A stretch of 64,000 nucleotides of DNA, taken from Ilex aquifolium. Its lineage: Eukaryota > Streptophyta > Magnoliopsida > Aquifoliales > Aquifoliaceae. A program made the translations under genes and the position numbers. Positions 8,980 through 20,275 of this stretch are shown here, piece after piece. Each line of letters opens with the position of its first letter. Position 1 is the first letter of the stretch. The stretch is taken from positions 14,888,960 to 14,952,959 of the forward strand of contig OX637409.1 in the NCBI GenBank assembly GCA_951799425.1, given 5' to 3'. The notes beneath the pieces were generated by a model that searched no databases, was not told the origin of the DNA, and saw only the letters and a program-made list of their open reading frames with translations.

Positions 8980-11900
8980 ATGGGGGAAGATGATATTTAT
9001 ACCAAAGATGGGACAGTAGATTACCGCAACAATCCGGCCAACAAGAATAAAACTGGAACCTGGAAGGCCTGTCCTTTTATCCTTGGTAATTAAACGTCTC
9101 TTATTCTTGTTACTTAGTAGTCTCTAATAAATTTAACACGACTTATCTATTTTTTTCTTTTTAATCTTCATTGGCAGGAAATGAATGCTGTGAAAGATTG
9201 GCATACTACGGGATGAGTTCCAATCTGGTGCTTTATTTCAAGCATCAACTCAACCAGCACAGTGCCACGGCATCTAAAAATGTCTCAAATTGGTCTGGAA
9301 CATGCTACATCACACCATTGATTGGAGCTTTTCTGGCTGATGCCTATCTTGGAAGATATTGGACAATTGCCTGCTTCTCAATCATATATGTCATTGTAAG
9401 TTTATTGGTTGAATTGCATATACTTTAGAATCTAGTCAAGGAACTTATCCATGGGTTGAATTGCATCTAATAATGTCTCAAATTGGTCTGGAACATGCTA
9501 CATCACATCATATATGCATGTTTTCACTCAATATACAATAAGCACATAAATTTACTTTTAAGCACATATTACACAGAGGAACACACAAATACCTATCACA
9601 AATAGGCACATTTCTTGAATTCTGGCATGACCTTGCTCTAAATAAATGTTCAATTAATCAGGCTCATTGTAGATGGATTTAGAATATATCGAGGCATTTT
9701 TTACATCCTCCTATAGGTAAAATACACAGAAAGATTTGATTAAAATTTAGATCTATCAATCTCTCTAATCATGTTCATGATTCAAACAATGTCACACTAG
9801 TACCACCTGCAAAAGATACAAAGCCTTGGGCCTTCGACCATAAAATGCCTCGTTTGACTGTGAGAGCTTGACCCACATGATAATCATGCAAGAATTGGGA
9901 CCTAGGCCTTCTTTTTATAGAGTTACCTTACTTGAGCCTTGATCCAAAATGGAGTCTGCCTTAATGTGTGCTAAAGCGCACCTTATTCCGTAGCCAGCGA
10001 TCACTAGGTGTTTTTTGGGATTGTCTGGTATGCAAATGCTGATGAGGAATCATCTAATCTGATTTTTCACAAGTCAAAGACAAAGTTGACTACACAAGTC
10101 CACATTTTTTAAGATACTTAACATCAGTATTTATCTACCTTATGCTTACGCTGAATGCTGTAAGTTCTGTTTATATAAGTCAAGCATCATGCTGATGCAG
10201 GGGATGGCACTGTTGACGTTGTCAGCATCAATCCCGGGCCTAAAGCCGACCTGCTATGCAAAGGATAAGTGCAACCCAACACACACTCAAAGTGCTGTTT
10301 GCTTTCTTGCACTTTACCTGATAGCATTGGGGACCGGAGGGATTAAGCCTTGTGTGTCAACCTATGGAGCAGACCAGTTTGATGATGCTGATGAGGTTGA
10401 GAAAAAGCACGAGAGTTCTTTCTTCAATTGGTTCTATTTTTCAATCAATGTTGGTGCTCTCATTGCTGCTTCCGTGCTTGTTTGGGTACAAGATAATGTG
10501 GGTTGGGGATGGGGATTTGGTATTCCAGCTGTGGCCATGGCAATTGCAGTGGTTAGTTTCTTTTCAGGTACTCGGCTGTATCGCTACCAGAAACCTGGAG
10601 GCAGCCCTCTGACACGCGTCTGTCAAGTGATGGTGGCCTCCTTCAGTAAATATAGAGTTGAAGTGCCTACTGACAAGTCTCTTTTGTACGAGACTCCTGA
10701 TGCAGAGTCTGCTATTCAAGGAAGCCGTAAGCTTGATCATACCAAAGAACTAAGGTAAGTGTCTTCGATCATTTTTCCTAGCAGATTTCAAGTTACAATG
10801 ACTTGCTCAAATTGATTTGTTACTAATCCCACTTCCAGATATTCATATTCTCCAACAAAAAATTATTGCGTTTTAAATCTATTTGATTGATAGCACATGA
10901 TAGAATCTATTGAATATGTTGGTGAACATTTGCTCACGAAAATGGAATTCGTCACAGATGATAAAATAAATTTGAAGAGTGTGATTGTACTGATTCCTGA
11001 AATTGATTTAATCTGTGTAAGCATGTTAAAGCACTAAAAAACTTGATGTCTGTACTACAACTGTAAAAAACTCATCTCAACTGCAGTAAAGAAGGAATTT
11101 TACAACATGGTCTTTCCCATGAACCCTTGTTTCTATACCTAAGATAGAACTTGTAGCCAACAACCCACCTCCCTCCTTTTCCTACCTTCCAAGTGAGCTT
11201 GTAGTTAGTCTCTCACCCAATGTTATTTCATGAAGTTTCTTTGACAAGGCAGCTGTAGACACACAATCAGACCATATGAAGGACTCAGTAGACCCATGGA
11301 GACTTTGCACAGTGACCCAAGTCGAAGAACTGAAAGCCATCATACGACTGCTTCCTATTTGGGCCACAGGCATCGTCCTTTCTACTGTGTATGGTCAAAT
11401 GGGCACCCTATTCGTGTTACAAGGCGCCACCATGAATACTCATGTAGGAAACTCCAGCTTTAAGATCCCTCCAGCATCACTTGGCATTTTTGACACCCTA
11501 AGTGTCATATTCTGGGTTCCAGTTTATGATCAACTCATCGTCCCAGCTGCCCGAAAACTCACAGGTCACAAAAATGGCCTGACTCAACTCCAGAGAATGG
11601 GCATTGGCCTCGTCATATCCATCCTTGCCATGGTATCTGCAGCAGTTTTGGAACTTGTTAGACTTAAATTCGTGAGGAGGCACAACTACTATGAACTCGA
11701 GGAGATACCCATGTCGATTTTTTGGCAGGTTCCTCAGTATTTCATCATAGGGTGTGCAGAGGTTTTTGCATTCATTGGACAATTGGAGTTCTTCTACGAG
11801 CAAGCGCCTGATGCGATGAGAAGTTTGTCCTCTGCTCTCTCTCTCACCACCGGCGCACTCGGGCAGTACTTGAGCTCCCTACTGGTGACAATAGTTACAA

Positions 11901-12070
11901 AAATTAGCACCAGGAATGGAAAGCTTGGGTGGATTCCAGACAATTTGAACTATGGCCACGTCGATTACTTCTTCTGGCTTTTGGCTGTGCTGAGTGTGCT
12001 CAACTTGGGAGTTTATCTTTTGGTGGCAAAGTGGTACACATACAAAAGGCCTGTGGGTACTCTTCGCTAA
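8980..12070 (+). CDS. NPF8/PTR-type proton-coupled di/tripeptide transporter, copy A
   Basis: Four coding exons: 8980-9085, 9178-9395, 10201-10754, 11236-12070 (1713 bp, 570 aa), all with GT..AG introns and no internal stop. 570 aa is the normal size for this family. It starts [15 protein letters not shown]. The proton-coupling ExxER motif is at 38-42 (ECCER) in the first membrane segment, [14 protein letters not shown] follows, then [12 protein letters not shown] (about 150-161) and the PTR signature FYFSINVG (186-193). A hydrophilic loop follows [11 protein letters not shown], and the C-terminal half carries [21 protein letters not shown]. This is the plant NPF8 (PTR1/PTR2-like) subfamily: proton-driven import of di- and tripeptides at the plasma membrane or tonoplast. 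Compared with copy B it has K69 (B: N), A111 (T), K131 (N) and S257 (R). The orthology subgroup within NPF8 is not resolved. Confidence 0.93.
9463..9508 (+). repeat. Partial copy of exon 2 inside intron 2 (copy A)
   Basis: About 46 bp of intron repeats exon 2 bases 9269-9314 (from GCATCTAA through GGTCTGGAACATGCTACATC). The intron copy reads TCTAATAATGTC, as in the copy B exon, whereas the copy A exon reads TCTAAAAATGTC. A matching fragment is in copy B at 62690-62735. Confidence 0.85.
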
Positions 12071-12236
12071 TGGCTATAGGGAATGTCAGTATATAAATGG
12101 TTTTCGTGGATGTTTACAATGTTGGTTTAAGGTGTATAAACATTGTACTTGGCATATTATTGTATGACTCTATGCAAACAATGAAATTGGAGTTTGCTGA
12201 AAAAACAATATACTTTTGGAAACAGAAAGTAGTTAT
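12071..12236 (+). other. Probable 3' UTR/downstream of NPF8 copy A
   Basis: Follows the stop codon at 12068-12070. No clear canonical AATAAA signal was found before the MITE that starts at 12237. Confidence 0.4.
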
Positions 12237-12709
12237 GGCTGTGTTTGGTTTGCGTTTGCAAAACTGTTTTTTGTTCTCAAAATTTTAAAAACACCCAAAT
12301 CCTGTTTGTTTAGCATTTTTGTTCTCAAAATTTTCGGAAAAAATGAGATTTGAGTCAAAGAAACAGAAAACAAGTCTAGCTTGTTTTCGGAGTTTTCTTT
12401 GAAAATTTTGAAAACAAAGAGAACAATTTTGGACTTTAATGAGGTCTGCCCTTCGAGTCTCCTTAGTAGCAAATTTCTTCATTCCTTTTTTTTTTTACTT
12501 CTTCCTCTCTCTCCTAATATTATAATATAATATATAAATATTATATTATATTATATTATTAAAATTCGTATATATATTTATTTATTTATTTATAAATTCG
12601 TATATAAATATATATATGTATAAATATATATATAAATTGGTATATATATGTATATATATATCTACGAATTTATATATAAGAATTTATAAATAAATAAATA
12701 AATAAATAA

Positions 12710-12754
<45 letters not shown>

Positions 12755-13293
12755 AATTTATATGTATAAATATATATATTATATAATATAATATATAAAT
12801 ATTATATTATATAATATTATTAAAATTCGTATATATATATATTTATTTATTTATAAATTCGTATATATATATATATATATCAATTTATATAATATATTTA
12901 TACATATTTATACATATATATATTTATAAATATATATATATATATACCAATTTAATATTTATACATATATTTATACATATAAATTGGTATATATATATAT
13001 ATTATATATGTATATATATTTATACATATATATGTATAAATATATAATAGAATATAATATTATAATATATAAATAACTTTCTTATATTTTTTTATTAATG
13101 TTTGAAATACTGTTCAAACATATATTTAGGCTGTCCAAACAGGTTTTACTATTTTCTATTCTGTAAAACTGTTTTTGAAATCATCTAACCAAACAAGTTT
13201 TTTATCTCAAAAAATATCAAAACCATTTTCTCAAAACTCTTCTCAAAAACTGTTTTCGGATACCTGTTTTTGAAACGCAAACCAAACAGGCCC
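12237..13293. mobile_element. MITE-like element with TA-rich core, 1057 bp
   Basis: Ends are inverted: GGCTGTGTTTGGTTTGCGTT on the left and GGGCCTGTTTGGTTTGCGTT read inward from the right. The flanks share TAT, so the target duplication is about 3 bp at most. The arms (about 12237-12500 and 13100-13293) hold inverted TTTTGAAA/CAAAACTG-like text, and the centre is the AT microsatellite at 12515-13080. The right arm is related to 60890-61050 upstream of copy B. Superfamily uncertain; the ends resemble plant hAT or PIF/Harbinger MITEs. Confidence 0.65.
12515..13080. repeat. AT-rich microsatellite block
   Basis: Almost pure A/T with (TA)n, (ATTT)n and (AAAT)n runs and several mirrored segments around ATACCAATTTATA/TATAAATTGGTAT. 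It is able to form large hairpins and forms the core of the MITE. Confidence 0.9.
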
Positions 13294-13351
13294 TATATGT
13301 TCCTTAGATCTAGTTTGCGGGTCTTATTGGTTAACCTAATTTGTTTTTATC

Positions 13352-13912
13352 TTGAGGTGTTAAAATTTTCGATTACTCGTAAATTTCGACCCTATCCTGA
13401 TCAGTTATCCGAAATAATCAGGTAGGCCAGTGGAAATTTTTTTGGTATTCCACAAAAAATCGGGCAGAAATACGAAATACCTACAAAATTTTCGTATTTC
13501 TACCCTATCATACCCGCATATATATATGTTAATCTCTAAAAATAAAAATTCAAATATTTAGAAACCTTAATATTTTATTGATGTTTATGACTTTCTTATT
13601 ATGTTTTACTATAATTGTTTATCTATTATCGAATTTATTGTGTTTTCTTTAGTGTTATTGTTTTATTGTGTTAATTAATTGAAACAGGTTACTTAATTAA
13701 ATTATTAAAATAATATAAAAAATTAATAGCTAAAAATAATGTGTTCACCCGATTTTTTACTCGACTTCCTATCTGATTATTTTGAACGAAATTCGGGTAG
13801 AAATAGTACACTTAATCAGGTAGGGTAGGTCAAGAAAAATTCTTCCGTAAAATATCGAATAGGAAGATGAAATATTATAATTTTTACCCGTAGAGTAGAG
13901 TGAATACCCTTA
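13352..13912. mobile_element. Degenerate hAT-like MITE, 561 bp
   Basis: Near-matching 8-bp flanks TTTTTATC (13344-13351) and TTATTATC (13913-13920) surround weak inverted ends TTGAGGTGTTAAA and TAAGGGTATTCAC. The interior has repeated ATCAGGTAGG and CGAATA motifs, like hAT subterminal repeats. Decayed, no coding capacity. Confidence 0.5.
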
Positions 13913-14150
13913 TTATTATCTATTTATTTTTAATGCTTATTTTCTAATCAGTTCTGACACGAGGTTGATGAGTAGAGTGCTATTAGAGTTGTTGTTCAAG
14001 CCTTCAAGGTTGATTTAGGGATATACCTGGGATGGGAAGAGTAGGAAAGTTTCTTTTAGGTAGCTTTGGACTTTCTCCATAATGTCTATTTTTCAATATA
14101 CTTTTAAGATAAGAAACGATTGTAACTTGTGGATTGTAGCGGATTGTTTA

Positions 14151-14594
14151 GAGTATTTTTAATAGATTTTCTATTTCCACTCAATTTTTAATTACATAGA
14201 GTTAATTTTTAAAATTTCTTCTTCAATGAACTCTTTATTTAGACTCTCTAAAATAAAGAGTCCAATTTGACTCTCTACATTTGGAGAGTCAAACAAACTC
14301 TATACTCTATTTTTTTTAGAACAGAAAAATAATATATTTGTCTTTTCATCCAAAATATTTAGAATAAGCGTATCTCATTTAAAATAATTGAGAAAAAATA
14401 TGATAAAAGTTAAATTTATTGCCAAAAATGATAAAATATAAAAGGATAAGAATAGAAAGTTCTATTGGAGTGGTGTGTAAAAATTTACTCTCTATTGTAA
14501 CTTTTTATTAAAGATACTCTCTATTTTAAAAAAAAGATGCACTCTATTTTAGAAAAGATGCTTTCTAAAATATAAAGCTCGGTTGAAGATGCTC
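14151..14594. mobile_element. Tourist-like MITE, 444 bp
   Basis: Flanked by TTA on both sides (14148-14150 and 14595-14597). The ends are imperfect inverted repeats: GAGTATTTTTAATAGATTTT on the left and GAGCATCTTCAACCGAGCTT read inward from the right. The interior has many ACTCTCTA/TAGAGAGT motifs. A TTA duplication with GAGCATCT ends suggests PIF/Harbinger-type MITEs. Confidence 0.6.
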
Positions 14595-14695
14595 TTAGAG
14601 TTTGTCCAATTATTTTCTCCCTAATCATTTTCAGATTTTTTTCCTTGTAAATTCTGATGTGCTTGTAAATGTTTTGAGTCAAATAATTCAATATT

Positions 14696-14786
14696 AAAGG
14701 TTAGCTATTAGCCTAACAGCGACTATCCCTATTGTTGAACTTTAAGGTCGTGGGTCCGAACTTCACTATTATTAGACAATAATGAA
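14696..14786 (+). repeat. Possible tRNA-derived SINE remnant
   Basis: AAGGTCGTGGGTCCGAACTT (about 14744-14763) resembles a Pol III B box (GGTTCGAANCC), and the upstream TTAGCCTAACAG could be a decayed A box at suitable spacing. No second copy or target duplication is visible, so this is tentative. Confidence 0.28.
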
Positions 14787-14787
14787 T

Positions 14788-15983
14788 ATTTATATAATAA
14801 AATACAATACAATTCAAATCTCAAAAGATAAATAAAATAACTTTTACTTTTAGCGGTTAAGATCTCTTTAAATTTTATTTTAAAATTAATCTGACGACTA
14901 ATATTAACACTTTAAATTTAATAGGGGAAATAGGCCCCTAAGGATGTGTTTGTAATGACTTTTTAAAAGTGCTTCTAGGACATATAACTTCTTATAAACT
15001 ACTTAAAAAAAAAAAAAAAAAGTTGTGTTTGGAACCGTCCCACCACCACCACCTTTGCCACAATAACCACCATCACCATCGTCGACGCCGCCGCCACCAC
15101 CACATCCACCGCCCCACCACCACCACTACCACCGCCTCTGCCACAACAACCACCACGCCCCCACCACCACCATCGTCGATGTCACCACCACTATCGTCAC
15201 CCTACCACCACCATCCTTACTACCACCACCACCATCCCTACTACTGCCACCCCAGCACCCCCACCATCCCACCACCACCATCCCCTACTATTGCACCACC
15301 ACCACCGTTGTCGTCCCACCATCACCACTACTACCATCGCCGCCGCTACCCCCCACCACCACCCCACTACCACACCGCCACTACCACTGTCATCACCGCC
15401 ACCACCATCATAATCTCATTCTTATATTTATTATCACTACCACCATCATCTCATTATTGTCGTCATCACCCACCACCACCATATTGTTGCCCACCACTAC
15501 TCGTCTTCGCCCACCATCGTCGCAAGTCATTATCACTCACCCCCACCACACCTACCACCACTGCCATTCGTCACCACTCATCACACTGTTGCCCAAAAGC
15601 ATCCGTCGTTGCCCACCACCACCATCGTCACTATCCACCACCACAACCCTCCACCGTCGTCGTCGCCTCACCACAACAACTGGCAACAATCATCACCGTC
15701 GCCCACCACCACCACCACCGCCGTCACCTATGGGTGCCACTACCACCATCATCGTTGCCACCCACGGCTGCCACAACACCACTGTCGTTACCACCCACCA
15801 CAACCATCACCGTCTCCTACCACCACCACTACCGCCCACCACCTCTCACCCCCACTACAACCAGTGCTTAAATTCTTTTTTCTCTCCTCTATATTTATGA
15901 TTTGATTTTGGGTGTAAATACAAATATGTTTATTGTTGACCATTTTTTATTATTCTGTGCCTTCAGACACATGCAATAACTAG
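14788..15983 (+). mobile_element. Helitron-like element 1 with CCA-type simple repeat
   Basis: Ends in CTAG (15980-15983) followed by T, after a decayed hairpin (CTGTGCC TTCA then GACACA) a few bases upstream: the Helitron 3' terminus. The 5' end, near TTTATATAATAAAATACAAT, is shared with two related copies but lacks a clear TC start. About 15040-15865 is a degenerate CCA/CCG/CAT trinucleotide tract. The region just outside it (AATTCAAATCTCAAAAGATA and GGCCCCTAAGG blocks) is shared with the copies at 15984-16785 and 59916-60533. No Rep/helicase frame. Confidence 0.68.
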
Positions 15984-16785
15984 TTTTTATAATAAAGTAC
16001 AATATAATTCAAATCTCAAAAGATAAACAAAATGGCTTTTGCTATTCGCGGTTGAGATCTCTTTAAATTTTTACTTTTAAGTTAATCCGACGGCTAATAT
16101 TTAACATCCCAAATTTAATTGGGAAAATAGGCCCCTAAAGGTATGCTTGTGGTAAATTTTTAAAAAGTGCTTATAGAACTTATAACTTCTCATAAGTACT
16201 TTAAATTAAAAAAAATATAGTGTTTGGAACTGCCTCATCACCACCACTACCCCCACCAACACCCCCCCCCCCCCACAGCCCCACCATCATCACCATTACA
16301 ACCATCATAGTCTCCCCACCACCACAACTACTCCCACCACCACCACCGCTCCGCCATCGTCACCACAACCACCACCACCTTTGCCCACAACCACCACCAC
16401 ACCCACCACCACCATCACCATCACCACCACCACTGCTGCCACCAAACCACCACTGCTGCTGTCACCTTATCACCATCGCCACTATCCCACCATCACCCCT
16501 ACCACCACCACCACCACCGCCCCACCACCCCCATCACTATTACCACCCACGGTTGCCACTATCACAACTGGTTCACGGTTGCCATCATCACAACCGGTCG
16601 TCGTCACCCATCACAACCATCACCATCTCCCAAAATCACCACTACTGCCCACTACAACCGCTCGCCCCCATTGCAACCAGTGCTTAAATTCATTTATCTC
16701 TCCTCTATCTTTGTAATTTGATTTTGGGTATGAATACAAATATGTTTATTGTTCACCATTTTTTTAAGGCACGAAAAATAACTAG
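15984..16785 (+). mobile_element. Helitron-like element 2, directly abutting element 1
   Basis: Starts immediately after the CTAG of element 1 with the same 5' block (TTATAATAAAGTACAATATA) and ends CTAG (16782-16785) followed by T. Its own CCA-type tract covers about 16235-16640. The 3' hairpin is more decayed (AAGGCACG remains). The head-to-tail arrangement is a known habit of Helitrons. Confidence 0.65.
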
Positions 16786-18120
16786 TTTATATAATATTAC
16801 AGTTAGGAAATTAAATTCTCAATTTATAAAAATACAATAACAATCAAAATTGATTATTTACTTAAATCCATTGATATAAAATTCATCTCCAAATTTATTT
16901 TTTCGTTCAAAAATATCTTTTCTACACGATTTTCAATATCAGATAACTCAACCAACACACTTACTAATTCCAAATAATTTCATTAATCTACACCTACCTC
17001 TATCTTATTTTCTATTTGTTCACTTTAATTTGAAATTGTGTAATTAAATAAAAAAAGAAAAAATAAATTATTATTTAAAATATAACTCTCGCACGATCAA
17101 TGTTCAATTTTTGCTATTACAGGATGTCTTTAGGCACGAGATTATTGCCAAGATAGCTAACATTTTGAATTTTATCCCTACATATTTTTTTTCGTCCATT
17201 TCTATCTCATCACACATTACTATCACAAGCTGTAGTTTTTAATTTTTGATTATTTTGTGGTTTAATATAAATTTTATTTCAGGCATTGTTCAGATATGAT
17301 TGTGTATTTTGAGAAAATTTTGACATTTTAAAAAAAAAAAAAAATTTGGGTGCACATATCATCTCTTTCCTGATATTGTATGACACGGATCTAGTTCCAC
17401 CCCCACACTAACTCCCTTCAATTTCCTTGATGCTAAATCACCTATCATAAATTCAATTATATTGAAGTAATTTCCTATACAGGGGATTCTAGCTTGGAGT
17501 GAATTGAAGGAAATTAGTATTAGAGAGGATCCTAATCCATTCACCAAAAAGAGCTAGCCAATATAGGATAATAGTTATCATAAAAGATAAACCAGAAAGA
17601 TAATCAGGAAAAAAGTTTTCATTGTGCTACTTTTTATCTTTTCTAAGAAAGGAAATAGACAATGCAATTTTTCTTTGAGTGTGTTTTCCTTCTCTACTTT
17701 TGTTGTTTCCTTGTCTGATAGGTTGCCCACTCTCTTCAAGATTTGTCCTATTCACATGTTGTTTCTGCTATGATGATTTCCACTTCCAGCTCGCATTTAT
17801 TATTTGGACAGAACAATTCATTTAATCTTTTACTTTCATTATTTGTCCAGAAAAAGCACGTCTATGATCAGTTGTTTCGGGATATGAAGTGTATCTTCGA
17901 AATGAAGGAAATTTGTAGAGCAAAGTGCCACTAAGCTGACAAGAGCATTGTTCCTTTCATTTCATTAGTCCTTTCCTATACTCGGTTTCTCTTTACATTG
18001 CTGAACTACTAGTTTCAATTTGCACACCCACAAGGCACTCAGTTCTTTCGAAACATTTGTTTTGATAAACTAGCTAAAGGTTCACCAATTGTTAGTCACT
18101 AGGGTACCATCCTACTCTAT
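16786..18120. other. AT-rich spacer without recognised features
   Basis: Low-GC sequence with short homopolymers. Open frames at 17359-17547 and 17743-17934 show no recognisable domain. I see no RNA gene or transposon end. Confidence 0.5.
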
Positions 18121-18229
18121 TTCAACTTGTCCAGAAACCAAACTCATGAGATATACAGAAGCCAAAGCCAATGAAGAGTCAAACACTTCCAAAGCCAGTG
18201 CCAACAAACTAGGTAGAATTCATTACTGA

Positions 18230-18683
18230 TGATGCTGTCAGATTGGCAATACCCGTTGGACCCTGTTTTCATGTTGATGCGCCAGCTTGGAGTACCCATA
18301 CTACCGACACTGAATTAAACACTTCAAGGTGGTTAGGCAACCAAATATGGCCAATCAGAGGAAGTAGCCGAGAAACAAATGAAAATGTGATTGGAAAAGG
18401 GAGACTTGACTCTTGTCCATGCATCTCCCCCTTGATCTATAGAATGCATTACACGACATGTTGCAGACAAAAGGGGTGAGCTGCAATATCAGCTCGGGAT
18501 CTGGAAATGGGACTGTTTTCTAAAAATGAAAATTTGACATGATGGGAGAATATGTTTCCAAGTTGTGGAATTTGGATGAGCAGAAAAAGTTTGCTCTTTT
18601 TTGTGAAAACAAATCCCACATCAAAGGGAAAAAACGTTTTTTAAGCCTGCCTTGGAGTGTTTGCAATCCCAATGCAGAGAAGG
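18230..18683 (+). pseudogene. ELM2/SANT-domain protein gene fragment
   Basis: The frame at 18243 gives AIPVGPCFHVDAPAW, SRWLGNQIWPI and VIGKGRLDSCPC, resembling the plant ELM2-type block (VGP..Q...P.W, KWLGT..WP, IGKGR.DSC.C) found in ARID/ELM2/Myb-like nuclear proteins. A second frame follows with ELQYQLGIWKWD, and a third from 18539 with MGEYVSKLWNLDEQKKF, like the start of the linked SANT/Myb domain. The pieces are colinear but separated by frameshifts and a TGA at 18537-18539, and the fragment ends where a copia LTR begins at 18684. Identification is from memory of the family pattern. Confidence 0.5.
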
Positions 18684-19232
18684 TGTTGGAAATTAACTTC
18701 ACAGCAATTTGGTCAATACAACGACAAGAAAATAAATAAGCGAAATAAAGAAAATCAAAGCACAACTCACAACACCAAGATTTACGTAGTTCGGCAAAAT
18801 TGTTTTGCCTACGTCCACGAGACGTGATCCAGACTCCTTTCTTTACTATTGAGAGAAAATTGGTACAATGGTACAGGCCTCACCACTCAAGTTTAAATCC
18901 CAAACCCAAGCCCTTAACCCCTTGTACAACCCACTCAACTTTACCTTCTCAAACCCTCAGTAAAGAAAATATATCGTACTCTCAACAAGAGAATGAAAAT
19001 TGAACAAATACAATTTTTGGGATGATCTCAAAACCAAGATACCCATGCTTATTTATCGGCATCTCCAAGTGGTGGCAGATGAACTTCTTTGCATTTAAGC
19101 AATGCATTTGATTGCTCCACTTGTATCCTCTAATAAGATTTTAGCAATGATGTCAGCTAACCAATCAAAATAGGTTTTTTTATCAATGATGTCACCAAAC
19201 CAATCAAAACAAAATTTGAGCCACTGCCAACA
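18684..19232 (-). repeat. 3' LTR of the truncated copia element (549 bp)
   Basis: On the minus strand it starts TGTTGGCAGTGG and ends AATTTCCAACA, the usual TG..CA with extended TGTTGG/CCAACA ends. It lies directly after a purine-rich GGTGGAGATT tract. Confidence 0.82.
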
Positions 19233-19335
19233 AATCTCCACCTTGGCAAAAATTTCATAACCTCCACCTGAAACTTCAGGCTCGCATCTCAATTTGAGAT
19301 GCCCATCCCCACGCCTTGGGATGCCTCGTCAATTT

Positions 19336-20275
19336 TTAACAGTGTGAAAGATTGATCAAGCCCAAGAAATGCTTGAACTTATATGTAGTCACTGGCTTTG
19401 TCAATATATCAGCTGCATTATTCTTCGTGTGTACTTTCATCAAACTTATCTTGTCATCCTCCACCCATTCTCTTATAGGGTGATACCTCACGTCGAAGTG
19501 TTTCGTCCTGACAAGATAAACTTGATTCTTTGCTAAGTGAATAGCACTTTGACTATCACAATACAGCTCCAAGCTTTCCTGCTTCAATCACAATTCTTTG
19601 ATCAACCCTATCAACCACAAAACCTCTTTGGCAGCTTCCACTGTTGCCATATACTCCGCTTCAGTTGTGCATAAAGCAGGGATTGATTGAAACATATCTT
19701 TCCAACTGATAGGTCCACCTGCAAAAGTGAAAATATAACCTGTAGTAGAACTTCGCTTATCCACATCACCTGCATAGTCTGAATTTACATAACCCACAGC
19801 ATGTCCTGTCTCATCTTGTCTCTGATACAAGATGCCGAAATCCACCGTAGCTTTCAAGTACCTGAAAATCTATTTAACTGCATTCTAGTGTTCCTTTCTC
19901 GGATTTTCCATGTACTTACTTACAACGCTGACTGCATGTGAGATATCTGGCTGACTGCAAACCATGGCATACATTAAGCTTCCCACTACACTAGCGTACG
20001 GAACTCGAGACATTTCCTCCACCTCATCACCTGTAGACGGACATAATCTAGAAGATAATTTAAAGTGGTTAGCTAGAGGTGTACTGACTGGCTTTGAATT
20101 AACCATGTTAAACCTTTCTAGCATTCTCCACATATTTCTTCTGTGAAACCCATAGTTTGCATTTTCCTCTGTCCCTCCGGATTTCCATGCCAAGGATTTT
20201 TTTAGTAGCACCTAGATCCTTCATGTCAAACTCACTCCATAATCTGGACTTTAGTGCATCACATGTTTTAGGCAT
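19336..20275 (-). pseudogene. Copia reverse transcriptase C-terminus and RNase H
   Basis: Minus-strand pieces: ILGMEIRRDRG (RT end, near 20210), VPYASVVGSLMYAMVCSQPD (about 19980), then copia RNase H with GYVNSDYAGDVDKRSSTTGY, TEAEYMA and LYCDSQSAIHLAKN, and the final HFDVRYHPIREWV and ADILTKPV motifs. Frames are interrupted near 20211, 19870 and 19588 (TGA). No catalytic YVDD remains, because the element is truncated upstream. Confidence 0.85.

Larger units (their letters stand above)
18684..20275 (-). mobile_element. 5'-truncated Ty1/copia element
   Basis: Minus-strand element: 3' LTR (18684-19232), polypurine tract (19233-19247, minus strand CCAAGGTGGAGATT) and the C-terminal part of pol (19336-20275). 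It stops abruptly at about 20275, inside reverse transcriptase, with no 5' LTR, so no target duplication can be confirmed. Confidence 0.85.

Noticed and set aside
10352-10612. 86-codon frame overlapping NPF8 exon 3
   Set aside because: Alternate frame of the transporter exon, repeated in copy B for the same reason.
12097-12288. 63-codon frame downstream of NPF8
   Set aside because: Lies in the probable 3' UTR and runs into the MITE; no recognisable domain.
14969-15871. 300-codon open frame rich in His, Pro, Thr and Ser
   Set aside because: It is a translation of the CCA/CAT simple repeat inside a Helitron; several frames are open at once and no domain is present.
16220-16716. Pro/Thr/His-rich open frames
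   Set aside because: Same simple-repeat artefact in the second Helitron.
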